Source: Fodinibacter sp963695175
Lineage (GTDB): Bacteria; Actinomycetota; Actinomycetes; Actinomycetales; Dermatophilaceae
NCBI GenBank assembly: GCA_963695175.1
Contig: CAVOGG010000011.1
Coordinates: 62,001 to 126,000 of the forward strand
Length of the DNA stretch: 64,000 bases
Reading direction: 5' to 3'
Numbering within the stretch: the stretch's first letter is position 1; every line of letters starts with the position of its first letter. A program made the position numbers and the translations under genes. The notes under the pieces are model-generated. The model saw only the letters and a list, made by a program, of their open reading frames with translations. It made no database searches and was not told where the DNA came from. This document shows, in pieces, positions 27,265 through 35,204 of this stretch.

Positions 27265-28721
27265 CCGCTCCCACCCCCCGCTACGACTTCACCGCGCCGG
27301 TTCCGACCCTCGAGCTGCTCGGCCGCGTGCACCTCATCGCCATCGGCGGGGCCGGGATGTCGGCCGTCGCCCGGTTGATGCTCGCGCGCGGACTTCCGGT
27401 CAGCGGCTCCGACGCTGCCGACAGCCCCACACTGGAGTCGTTGCGCGACAGCGGTGCCCGCGTCGACGTGGGCCACGACGCGATGCACGTCGCCCATGTC
27501 GACACCGTCGTCGTGTCGTCGGCGATCCGCGACGACAACGTCGAGCTCGCCGCCGCCCGCGCTGCGGGCCTGCGGGTCCTGCACCGGTCCCAGGCCCTCG
27601 CGTCGCTCATGGGCAGGTCGCGCCGGGTGGCCGTCGCCGGCGCCAACGGCAAGACCACCACCACGTCGATGCTCGTCGTCGCGCTCGCCGCGGCCGGGGC
27701 CGACCCGTCGTTCGCCTCGGGCGGCGAGATCGCCCAGCTCGGCACGAACGCCGCCCTCGGCGCCGGACCGGCCTTCGTGGTCGAGGCCGACGAGAGCGAC
27801 GGCTCGTTCCTCACCTACCGCCCCGACGTCGCCGTCGTCACGAACGTGCAGCCCGACCACCTCGACTTCTACGGCACCCGCGAGGCCGTCGAGAACGCCT
27901 ACGCCGCCTTCGTCGAGTCGGTGACCGACGGCGGACTCGTCGTCGCCTGCCACGACGACGACGGGTCACGTCGCCTCGCCGAGACGGCACGGGCCGCCGG
28001 CCGAACGGTGCTCACCTACGGCCACGACGACGGCGCCGACCTGCGGGTCGGTGCGGTGAGCTCGCAGGACCTCGGCACCCGGTCGGTGTTCCTGCACGAC
28101 GGGGTGGAGCGGGTGCTCGACCTCGCGGTGCCCGGCGACCACAACGTCATGGACGCCTGCGCCGCCTACCTCGCCGCCGTCGTCGGCCTCGGCGCCGACC
28201 CGGGGGCCGTGCTCGCCGGGCTCGCCGGGTTCGGTGGGGCCCGCCGCCGCTTCGAGGTGCGCGGCGAGGTCGACGGGGTCACCGTCGTCGACGACTACGC
28301 CCACAACCCGGCCAAGGTCGCCGCGGTCGTGGGCACGGCATCCGAGATCGTCCACCGGGCCGGGCGCGGGTCGCTGCGCGTCGTGTTCCAGCCGCACCTG
28401 TACTCCCGCACCCGCGACTTCGCGGCCGACTTCGCCCGGGCGCTGGCACCCGCCGACCAGGTCGTGCTCCTCGACGTCTACGGCGCGCGCGAGCAGCCAG
28501 TGGAGGGGGTCAGCTCGGCCCTGGTCGGTGACCCGCTGCGCGCCCTGCCCGGGCAGCGCACCGTGCTCGTCGGGCCGACCCGTGACGAGGCCGTTGCGGC
28601 GCTGGTCGACGCCGCCCGGCCCGGCGACCTCCTGCTCACGGTCGGTGCCGGCGACGTCACGGCCCTCGCCCCGCTGCTCGTCGAGGCCCTGCACGCCCGC
28701 ACCGGAAGGGACCCGCGATGA
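27261..28721 (+). CDS. murC: UDP-MurNAc--L-alanine ligase MurC
   Basis: 486 residues. The N-terminal UDP-binding loop is HLIAIGGAGMSAVARLMLA (about residues 30-48). The ATP loop is VAVAGANGKTTTTSMLVVAL (about 123-142). Further landmarks are VVEADESDGSF, NVQPDHLDFYGT, RRRFEVRGEV, VVDDYAHNPAKV and FQPHLYSRTRDF. It adds the first stem residue, L-Ala, to UDP-MurNAc. It overlaps murG and ftsQ by 4 nt. Confidence 0.96.
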   Translation: MTAPTPRYDFTAPVPTLELLGRVHLIAIGGAGMSAVARLMLARGLPVSGSDAADSPTLESLRDSGARVDVGHDAMHVAHVDTVVVSSAIRDDNVELAAARAAGLRVLHRSQALASLMGRSRRVAVAGANGKTTTTSMLVVALAAAGADPSFASGGEIAQLGTNAALGAGPAFVVEADESDGSFLTYRPDVAVVTNVQPDHLDFYGTREAVENAYAAFVESVTDGGLVVACHDDDGSRRLAETARAAGRTVLTYGHDDGADLRVGAVSSQDLGTRSVFLHDGVERVLDLAVPGDHNVMDACAAYLAAVVGLGADPGAVLAGLAGFGGARRRFEVRGEVDGVTVVDDYAHNPAKVAAVVGTASEIVHRAGRGSLRVVFQPHLYSRTRDFAADFARALAPADQVVLLDVYGAREQPVEGVSSALVGDPLRALPGQRTVLVGPTRDEAVAALVDAARPGDLLLTVGAGDVTALAPLLVEALHARTGRDPR

Positions 28722-29473
28722 GTCTCGGCACCACGCGCCGCCACGACGACCAGGGCGTCGCGTCCTCGGCCAACCGCTTCCGCGAACGGGCGCTGTCCAA
28801 CCGGCGTCGCCCGTGGCGACGCGCGCTGCTCGTCCTGCTCGCCGCGGCGACGGTCGGGGTGCTCGTCTGGGTCGTCGGCTGGAGCGCCTGGCTCGGCCTC
28901 GACGAGGTCGAGGTCACCGGGGTCACCGGCTCCGAGGCGCAGGCGGTGGAACGACTCGTCCGGGTGCCGGTGGGCACCCCCCTGGCCCGGGTCGACACCG
29001 AGGCCGTCGGCGCCCGGGTGCGTGAGCGGGTGACGGTCGCCGAGGTGTCGGTGCGCCGCTCCTGGCCGGGCACGCTCACCGTCGAGGTGGTGCCACGCAG
29101 CGCCTCCCTCGTGGTGCGAAACCCTCAAGGTCGACTAGAGGTCGTGGATTCGGAGGGGGTCACCTTCGGCACCGTGCGGGCCGTGCCCAAGGGCGTGCCG
29201 GTGGTCACCGCGACCGGCGCCGAGGGCACCACCAAGGAGGCGCTGCTGTCCTCGCTGGCCCTGCTCGAGGCACTGCCCTCCGAGCTGGCCGGCAAGGTCT
29301 CCGGCATCAAGGTGAGCAGCGCGAACCTGATCACCTTCACCCTGGGCCCGCGCACGGTGGTGTGGGGCGGCGGCGAGGACTCGGAGCGCAAGGTCGCCAT
29401 CCTCACCGTGCTGCTGCGGACCCCGGCGAAGGTCATCGACGTCAGTGCCCCGGACACCCCGGTCACCCGCTGA
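28718..29473 (+). CDS. ftsQ: Cell division protein FtsQ
   Basis: 251 residues. A basic cytoplasmic N-terminus (about 38 residues) precedes one membrane helix (about 39-60, RALLVLLAAATVGVLVWVVG). The POTRA domain then starts (LDEVEVTGVTGSEAQAVERL, about 65-84), followed by the FtsQ domain with WPGTLTVEVVPRSASLVV. FtsQ recruits later divisome proteins and contacts the FtsL/FtsB pair. It ends the tightly overlapping run from rsmH; 275 nt follow before ftsZ. Confidence 0.93.
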   Translation: MSLGTTRRHDDQGVASSANRFRERALSNRRRPWRRALLVLLAAATVGVLVWVVGWSAWLGLDEVEVTGVTGSEAQAVERLVRVPVGTPLARVDTEAVGARVRERVTVAEVSVRRSWPGTLTVEVVPRSASLVVRNPQGRLEVVDSEGVTFGTVRAVPKGVPVVTATGAEGTTKEALLSSLALLEALPSELAGKVSGIKVSSANLITFTLGPRTVVWGGGEDSERKVAILTVLLRTPAKVIDVSAPDTPVTR

Positions 29474-29583
29474 CCGTCGAGCCGTCACCGTGTGACTGGT
29501 GGGACTGGTGGGGCGAGTGAGATGGAAGTCCACTCGCATGGCAGGATTTCCCCAAGGGATGCCGCGACACGCCCACGGCGTCT

Positions 29584-29612
29584 TTGCCTGACCTCCCGGG
29601 CCGACCTAGCGT
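29584..29612 (+). promoter_or_regulatory. Candidate internal promoter for ftsZ
   Basis: TTGCCT (29584-29589) and TAGCGT (29607-29612) are 17 bp apart, a good housekeeping-type match. Separate ftsQ-ftsZ promoters are known in other actinobacteria. The gap (29474-29748) also has a small hairpin GCGAGTG/CACTCGC (29513-29537) and an imperfect palindrome AACCTCA-CG-TTGAGGGTT (29647-29664), both of unknown role. Confidence 0.45.
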
Positions 29613-29748
29613 CGTCCCATCGAACCGTGACCAAACCGTTACTGTCAACCTCACGTTGAGGGTTTCGGCGCAGAACACCAGCAGATTGCCCGACTTCGTC
29701 CGCCGCGCAGGCAGCGGACGCGAGTGACACCCAATGGAAGGCCGCATC

Positions 29749-30972
29749 GTGGCAGCACCCCAGAACTACCTCGCCGTCATCAAGGTCGTCGGCATCGGCG
29801 GCGGCGGTGTCAACGCCATCAACCGGATGATCGAGGTCGGCCTCAAGGGCGTCGAGTTCATCGCGGTCAACACCGACGCGCAGGCGCTGCTGATGAGCGA
29901 CGCCGACGTGAAGCTCGACGTCGGTCGTGAGCTCACCCGTGGGCTCGGCGCCGGCGCCGACCCCGAGGTCGGCAAGCGGGCCGCCGAGGACCACGCGGAG
30001 GAGATCGAGGAGGTCCTCAAGGGGGCCGACATGGTCTTCGTCACGGCTGGCGAGGGTGGTGGCACCGGCACCGGTGGCGCCCCCGTCGTCGCCCGGATCG
30101 CCAAGGGCCTGGGTGCCCTGACGATCGGTGTGGTGACCCGGCCGTTCACCTTCGAGGGCCGTCGTCGCGCCAACCAGGCCGAGACCGGCATCGCGCAGCT
30201 GCGCGAGGAGGTCGACACCCTCATCGTCATCCCCAACGACCGGCTGCTGTCGATCAGCGACCGTGGCGTCTCGATGCTCGACGCGTTCCGCAGCGCCGAC
30301 CAGGTGCTGCTCTCCGGTGTGCAGGGCATCACCGACCTGATCACCACGCCCGGCCTGATCAACCTCGACTTCGCCGACGTCAAGTCGGTCATGTCCGGGG
30401 CCGGGTCCGCGCTGATGGGTATCGGGTCGGCCCGCGGGGAGGACCGCGCCGTGCAGGCCGCCGAGCTCGCGATCTCCAGCCCGCTGCTCGAGGCCAGCAT
30501 CGACGGCGCCCACGGCGTGCTGCTCTCCATCCAGGGCGGCAGCGACCTCGGCCTGTTCGAGATCAACGAGGCCGCTCGCCTGGTGCAGGAGGCCGCGCAC
30601 CCCGAGGCCAACATCATCTTCGGTGCCGTCATCGACGACGCGCTCGGCGACGAGGTGCGGGTCACCGTCATCGCGGCCGGGTTCGACGGCGGGGCACCGC
30701 TGCACCGGGCCGACAACCGGGCGCTCGGCACCGTCCAGGGCCGGTCCGCGCCGGCTCCGGCGGCCGCTGCTCCGGCACCCGCCGTGCGTCCGGCCACCCC
30801 GCCGGCGCCGGCCGAGCGGCCGGAACCGGCACCGTCGAGCGACGACGCCGCCGTGGTCACCGAGCACCGCGAGGCCCACGTCGAGCCGGCTCGCGCGCAG
30901 CAGCCCCCGCCGCCGCGCACGGTCACCTTCGACGAGAACGACGACCTCGACGTCCCGGACTTCCTCAAGTAG
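29749..30972 (+). CDS. ftsZ: Cell division GTPase FtsZ
   Basis: 407 residues from the GTG at 29749, giving MAAPQNYLAVIKVVGIGGGG, the standard actinobacterial FtsZ start with GGAAGG just upstream; an ATG five codons earlier would bury that site. The tubulin signature GGGTGTGGAP is near residue 105, and the T7 loop NLDFADVKSVM near 206. A variable Ala/Pro-rich linker (about 320-385) precedes the C-terminal peptide DDLDVPDFLK that binds SepF and other partners. It polymerises into the Z ring. A perfect 12-bp hairpin follows the stop. Confidence 0.98.
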   Translation: MAAPQNYLAVIKVVGIGGGGVNAINRMIEVGLKGVEFIAVNTDAQALLMSDADVKLDVGRELTRGLGAGADPEVGKRAAEDHAEEIEEVLKGADMVFVTAGEGGGTGTGGAPVVARIAKGLGALTIGVVTRPFTFEGRRRANQAETGIAQLREEVDTLIVIPNDRLLSISDRGVSMLDAFRSADQVLLSGVQGITDLITTPGLINLDFADVKSVMSGAGSALMGIGSARGEDRAVQAAELAISSPLLEASIDGAHGVLLSIQGGSDLGLFEINEAARLVQEAAHPEANIIFGAVIDDALGDEVRVTVIAAGFDGGAPLHRADNRALGTVQGRSAPAPAAAAPAPAVRPATPPAPAERPEPAPSSDDAAVVTEHREAHVEPARAQQPPPPRTVTFDENDDLDVPDFLK

Positions 30973-30987
30973 TCCTGACGCGCAGCA

Positions 30988-31016
30988 GGGGCGGGCCGGT
31001 CCATCCGGCCCGCCCC
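30988..31016 (+). terminator. Terminator after ftsZ
   Basis: GGGGCGGGCCGG pairs perfectly with CCGGCCCGCCCC across a 5-nt loop, 16 nt after the ftsZ stop. The pgeF start lies 22 nt further on, so the hairpin may attenuate rather than fully stop transcription. Confidence 0.8.
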
Positions 31017-31037
31017 TCGCGCGTCTACGGTGAGGGG

Positions 31038-31745
31038 GTGTTCGCCTGGCATGAGGACCGATCCGGTGTCGTCCGGGCCGTCACCGACCGCTCGGCCGGG
31101 GTGAGCGCCGGCCGGTACGCCGGCCTCAACCTCGGCGCGCACGTCGACGACGCCCCGGATGCCGTCACCGAGAACCGCCGGCGGCTCACCGAGCGACTCG
31201 GCCGGCCCGTGGTCTACATGGACCAGTGCCACGGCGCCGAGATCGCCGTCGTCGACGGGGTGCCCGACGTGCCACCGAGCTGCGACGCCCTGGTGACCCG
31301 GTCGACCGAGGTTGCCCTGGCGGTGCTCGTCGCCGACTGCGTGCCGGTGCTGCTGAGCGGCGCCGGCGGGGTCGTGGCCGCCGTGCACGCCGGCCGGCCG
31401 GGGCTGGTCGCCGGGGTCGTGCCGCGCACTCTCGAGGTGATGCGCGAGCTGGGTGCGGGCGAGGTGGATGCCGTCGTCGGGCCCTCGGTCTGCGGGCGCT
31501 GCTACGAGGTGCCCGCGCCGATGCGCGACGCCGCCGCAGCGGTGCAGCCGGTGAGTGCCACCGTGTCGTGGACCGGCACGCCGGCCATCGACGTCGCGGC
31601 CGGGGTCGTCGCCCAGCTGCGCGACGCCGGCGTCGAGGTGCGCTGGGTGCCCGGCTGCTCGCGGGAGCGGGGCGACCTCTACTCCTACCGGCGCGACGGG
31701 CGGACCGGGCGGTTCGCCGGGGTCGTTGCGCGGAGCGGGACGTGA
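31038..31745 (+). CDS. pgeF: Peptidoglycan editing factor PgeF (multicopper polyphenol oxidase/laccase-fold)
   Basis: 235 residues of the YfiH/DUF152 family. Metal-site motifs are QCHGAEIAVV near residue 62, ADCVPVLLSG near 99, and HAGRPGLVAGV near 116, followed by GPSVCGRCYEVP. In E. coli PgeF removes wrongly incorporated L-Ser from UDP-MurNAc precursors; related proteins show purine nucleoside hydrolysis or phosphorolysis. Location behind ftsZ is conserved in many Gram-positives. It overlaps the next gene as GTGA. Confidence 0.9.
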   Translation: MFAWHEDRSGVVRAVTDRSAGVSAGRYAGLNLGAHVDDAPDAVTENRRRLTERLGRPVVYMDQCHGAEIAVVDGVPDVPPSCDALVTRSTEVALAVLVADCVPVLLSGAGGVVAAVHAGRPGLVAGVVPRTLEVMRELGAGEVDAVVGPSVCGRCYEVPAPMRDAAAAVQPVSATVSWTGTPAIDVAAGVVAQLRDAGVEVRWVPGCSRERGDLYSYRRDGRTGRFAGVVARSGT

Positions 31746-32455
31746 GCAGCACGCCCGCGACGCCATCGCGTCGCGACGAGCTCACCGCCCGGCTCGGCGA
31801 GGTGCACGCCCGGATCCGTAGCGCTGTGGCGGCTGCCGGTCGCACCGACGAGCCGCGCCTGGTTGTCGTCACCAAGTTCTTCCCGGCCTCCGACGTCGAC
31901 CTGCTGGCCGACCTGGGTGTGACGGCGATCGGCGAGAACCGCGACCAGGAGGCCGCGGCCAAGTGCGCCGAGCTCGCCCGTCGCGACCGGCTCACCGTGC
32001 ACTTCATCGGTCAGCTGCAGAGCAACAAGGCCGCGTCCGTCGCCCGCTACGCCGACGTGGTGCAGTCGGTCGACCGGGCCAAGGTGGTGCGGGCGCTGGA
32101 CCGCGGCGCGCACCAGGCCGGCCGCCGGCTCGAGGTCACCGTGCAGGTCAACCTCGACGAGGTGCCGGGTCGTGGCGGGGTGGCACCGGGGGAGGCGCGT
32201 TCGCTCGCCGACCTGGTGGCCGGCTCGCCGGCGCTGACGCTGCGCGGCGTGATGGCCGTCGCGCCCCTGGGTGGTGACCCGCGCGAAGCCTTCGCGCGGC
32301 TGCGGGAGGTGGCCGACGGCATCCGGGCCGACCACCCGGGCGCCACCTGGGTGTCGGCGGGGATGAGCGCAGACCTGGAGGCCGCGGTGGCCGAAGGCGC
32401 GACACACCTGCGTGTCGGGTCGGCAATCCTCGGTTCTCGGGAGTCACACCGGTAA
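31742..32455 (+). CDS. yggS: PLP homeostasis protein (YggS/PLPBP family)
   Basis: 237 residues from the GTG at 31742, overlapping pgeF by 4 nt; the longer in-frame ORF runs through pgeF. It is a fold-type III alanine racemase-like barrel without catalytic activity. The PLP lysine is in LVVVTKFFPASDVDLLADLG (about residues 40-59). Further landmarks are VTAIGENRDQEAAAK, HFIGQLQSNKA, VNLDEVPGRGG and SAGMSADLEAAV. It buffers free pyridoxal phosphate and affects amino acid balance. Confidence 0.93.
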   Translation: MSSTPATPSRRDELTARLGEVHARIRSAVAAAGRTDEPRLVVVTKFFPASDVDLLADLGVTAIGENRDQEAAAKCAELARRDRLTVHFIGQLQSNKAASVARYADVVQSVDRAKVVRALDRGAHQAGRRLEVTVQVNLDEVPGRGGVAPGEARSLADLVAGSPALTLRGVMAVAPLGGDPREAFARLREVADGIRADHPGATWVSAGMSADLEAAVAEGATHLRVGSAILGSRESHR

Positions 32456-32511
32456 CTTCAATCACGACGCACGGCGCCGATTGGGCGGGGCCGACGACCG
32501 AGGAGCACTCA

Positions 32512-32988
32512 ATGGCTGGCGCGCTGCGCAAGACGATGGTCTACCTGGGGCTCGCCGAGGACCAGGGTCGCTACGACGACGAGTACTACGAGGGCTACGA
32601 CGAGCACGTCGAGGTCGAGGAGCAGCCCGAGCACCGCGGTGCCGAGGTCACGCACCTGCAGACCCGCCAGCCGGTGGCGCACGTCGTGCGCTCCCCGGAG
32701 GCGGTCGGCATCTCGCGGATCACGACGATCCACCCGCGCACGTACAACGAGGCCAAGACGATCGGCGAGAACTTCCGCGACGGCGTCCCGGTCATCATGA
32801 ACCTCACCGACATGAGCGACGCCGACGCCAAGCGGCTCGTCGACTTCGCCGCCGGCCTGGTCTTCGGTCTGCGGGGGTCGATCGAGCGGGTCACGAGCAA
32901 GGTCTTCCTGCTCTCGCCGGAGACGGTCGAGGTCAACGCCGAGGACGGCCCGGTCGTGCCCGGCCGCAGCGTCTTCAACCAGAGCTGA
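32512..32988 (+). CDS. sepF: Cell division protein SepF
   Basis: 158 residues. An N-terminal amphipathic stretch (MAGALRKTMVYLGLAED) would bind membrane. An acidic linker follows (about 19-45), then the SepF domain (about 65-150) with RTYNEAKTIGENFRDGVPVI and LVDFAAGLVFGLRGSIERV. SepF tethers FtsZ to the membrane; in actinobacteria, which lack FtsA as this cluster does, it is the principal Z-ring anchor. The start is preceded by GAGGAGCACTCA. Confidence 0.95.
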   Translation: MAGALRKTMVYLGLAEDQGRYDDEYYEGYDEHVEVEEQPEHRGAEVTHLQTRQPVAHVVRSPEAVGISRITTIHPRTYNEAKTIGENFRDGVPVIMNLTDMSDADAKRLVDFAAGLVFGLRGSIERVTSKVFLLSPETVEVNAEDGPVVPGRSVFNQS

Positions 32989-33034
32989 CCACCCGCATTC
33001 GGCGTCTCGGGCTGCGTGGGTCAGACTTCCTGCC

Positions 33035-33310
33035 ATGAATGCCGTGCGCGACGTCCTGCGGTTCGTCGTCTTCCTCTACTTCCTCGTGCTCATCGGGCGG
33101 GTCGTCTTCGACTGGATCCGGATCTTCGCGCGGGAGTGGCGGCCGCGTGGGGCGGCACTGGTCGTGGCCGAGCCGATCTACACGCTGACCGAGCCGCCAC
33201 TGCGAGCGCTGCGCAAGGTCATCCCCCCGCTGCGGATCGGCGGGGCGAGCATCGACCTGTCGTTCATGGTGCTGTTCTTCATCGTCTGGCTGCTGCTGAT
33301 CCTGCTCTGA
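33035..33310 (+). CDS. YggT family membrane protein
   Basis: 91 residues with two membrane helices (about 8-28 and 72-90) around a conserved amphipathic loop, EPIYTLTEPPLRALRKVIPP. This is typical of YggT proteins that sit between sepF and divIVA in actinobacteria. The function is unknown; proximity suggests a link to division or polar growth. The gene lies 46 nt behind sepF. Confidence 0.9.
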   Translation: MNAVRDVLRFVVFLYFLVLIGRVVFDWIRIFAREWRPRGAALVVAEPIYTLTEPPLRALRKVIPPLRIGGASIDLSFMVLFFIVWLLLILL

Positions 33311-33320
33311 GCGGCCCTGT

Positions 33321-33379
33321 GCGCCAACGGTTGTCGGTTGGAAGGGGCGGGTCGGGCGGCTGGTGCGACCGTTGGTCGC
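33321..33379. terminator. Imperfect inverted repeat after the YggT gene
   Basis: GCGCCAACGGT (33321-33331) pairs with ACCGTTGGTCGC (33368-33379) with one bulged base. A small hairpin CCAAC/GTTGG is nested in the left half. It begins 10 nt after the YggT stop and may be a terminator before divIVA. Confidence 0.4.
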
Positions 33380-33515
33380 CGTCCACGTGACGCAACTCCT
33401 GTCACGGCAGCCCCGGGATCGCGTAGTCTGACCAGACCGGACCCCTGCCGGACCGCACCGTCGTGCGGTACGTCAGCGGAATCGCGACCCCGTCGGCCAC
33501 CCACAGGAGTTGACT

Positions 33516-35036
33516 ATGGCTCTCACGCCCGAGGACGTCCTCAACAAGACGTTCACCCAGACACAGTTCCGTCGCGGGTATGACGAGCGGGAGGTCGATG
33601 ACTTCCTGGACGACATCGTCGCCGAGATGCGACGGATGACCAAGGAGTCCGACGACCTCCGCGGCGACCTCAACACCTGTCGCGAGGGCAAGGGCATGGC
33701 CCCGGTCGTCACCAAGGCCGAGCCGGACACCTCCGCCCGCGACCTCGACGAGCTGCGCAGCAAGAACGCCACGCTCGCCGCCCGGGTCTCCGAGCTCGAG
33801 GGCACCCGCAGCGAGCTCACGACCAAGGTCTCCGAGCTCGAGGGCACCCGCAGCGAGCTGACCGCCCGGCTGGGTGAGTTCGAGGGCAAGCACGGCGACA
33901 TCGAGGGACGAAACGCCGAGCTCCAGGGCAAGGTCGGCCAGCTCGAGCACCGCAACACCGAGCTCGAGGCGCTGGCTCAGGAGGCCCAGGGCAAGGCTCA
34001 GGAGGCCGAGGCCCGGCTCGTCGAGGTCCAGGACCGCAACGCCGAGCTCGAGAAGACGCTCGCCGAGACCGAGCAGCGCGCCGGCCAGCTCGAGACCCGC
34101 GTCAGCGAGGCCGAGGGCCAGCTCGGCGACAGCCGTGGCGAGCTCGCCGCCCTGCAGGCCGAGCGTGAGCAGGAGGCCGCCCGTCGTCAGCAGGAGGCAG
34201 CCGACCTCGCGTCCGCCAAGGACAAGGACGGAGCCGACACCAACGAGCAGATCGCCACGCTCCAGGCCCGTCTCGCCGAGACCCAGCGTGACGCGCAGGA
34301 GCGCATCGCCGCTGCGGACAAGCGTGCCGAGGAGGCCCAGCGCGAGGCCGCGCAGCGCCCCCAGGCCGAGGACGCCCACGCGCTCGGCGCCGCAGCCCTC
34401 GCCGGTGCCGGTGGTGGCGCGAGTGCCGCCGGTGTCATCGCCCTCGCCCAGCGCCTGCACGACGAGCACGTCGCCGCCGGTGAGTCCCGTCGCGACGAGC
34501 TGGTCTCCGAGGGACAGCGTCGTCACGACGAGCTGGTCGACACCGGCCAGAAGCGTCACGACGAGCTGATCGGCACCGCCCAGTCCCAGCACGACGAGCT
34601 CATCTCGACGGGTACGGCCCAGCGTGACGAGATGCTGTCGACCGCCACGGCCCAGCGTGACGAGATGCTGTCGACGGCCACGAGCCAGCGTGACGAGATG
34701 CTCTCGACGGCCACGAGCCAGCGTGACGAGATGCTGTCGACGGCCACGGCCAAGCGCGAGGACATGCTGACCGAGGCGCGCGAGCGCTCGACCGGCATGG
34801 TGGCCGAGGCCCAGCAGAAGAAGGCCTCGATCCTCGAGGAGCTCGGCCGTGAGCGCGGCCTGCTCGAGCGCAAGATCGAGGAGCTGAGCGGCTTCGAGCG
34901 CGACTACCGCTCGCGCCTGCACACCTACATCCAGGGCCAGCTCGCCGAGCTGAAGAACACCGGCGTCGACGCCGAACCCGCCGCCGAGGAGCAGGAGGAG
35001 GCGGCCGCCGAGCCGCAGCCCGAGCGCCAGAGCTGA
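33516..35036 (+). CDS. divIVA: DivIVA/Wag31-family polar growth protein, long form with 11-residue repeats
   Basis: 506 residues from ATG 33516, with AGGAG at good spacing. The DivIVA lipid-binding N-terminus is intact: LTPEDVLNKTFTQTQFRRGY followed by DEREVDDFLDDIVAEMRRM. Mycobacterial Wag31 is about 260 residues, so this is nearly twice as long. Residues about 85-230 are a left-handed coiled coil with short VSELEGTRSEL repeats. Residues about 311-442 consist of roughly twelve consecutive 11-residue units of the QRDEMLSTAT type. The last part is acidic. DivIVA marks curved membranes at poles and septa and recruits wall synthesis. A strong terminator follows. Confidence 0.93.
   Translation: MALTPEDVLNKTFTQTQFRRGYDEREVDDFLDDIVAEMRRMTKESDDLRGDLNTCREGKGMAPVVTKAEPDTSARDLDELRSKNATLAARVSELEGTRSELTTKVSELEGTRSELTARLGEFEGKHGDIEGRNAELQGKVGQLEHRNTELEALAQEAQGKAQEAEARLVEVQDRNAELEKTLAETEQRAGQLETRVSEAEGQLGDSRGELAALQAEREQEAARRQQEAADLASAKDKDGADTNEQIATLQARLAETQRDAQERIAAADKRAEEAQREAAQRPQAEDAHALGAAALAGAGGGASAAGVIALAQRLHDEHVAAGESRRDELVSEGQRRHDELVDTGQKRHDELIGTAQSQHDELISTGTAQRDEMLSTATAQRDEMLSTATSQRDEMLSTATSQRDEMLSTATAKREDMLTEARERSTGMVAEAQQKKASILEELGRERGLLERKIEELSGFERDYRSRLHTYIQGQLAELKNTGVDAEPAAEEQEEAAAEPQPERQS
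34446..34841 (+). repeat. 33-bp tandem repeat inside divIVA (hendecad coiled coil)
   Basis: Twelve 33-bp units run in frame. Four central copies (34617-34748) are almost identical at DNA level (CAGCGTGACGAGATGCTG core), the outer ones degenerate. Each encodes 11 residues, for example TSQRDEMLSTA or GQKRHDELIGT. The near identity points to recent unit duplication. Confidence 0.9.
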
Positions 35037-35043
35037 CCTCCGC

Positions 35044-35083
35044 ACGACGCAAGGGCCCGGCCGTGTGCCGGGCCCTTCGTCGT
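35044..35083 (+). terminator. Terminator after divIVA
   Basis: ACGACG-AAGGGCCCGG pairs with CCGGGCCCTTCGTCGT around a 7-nt loop, with one bulged C in the left arm. It is 8 nt after the divIVA stop and closes the division region. Confidence 0.85.
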
Positions 35084-35204
35084 GCCCGGCGGGAACGACC
35101 ACGTACCACCCTGCGTTTCGCCGTTGAGGCACGGGGGTAGAGGCCGTATCCTCACCCCACCGGTCGGCCGATGGGGTCCACCACACACCCGGAAGTGGGT
35201 TCAC

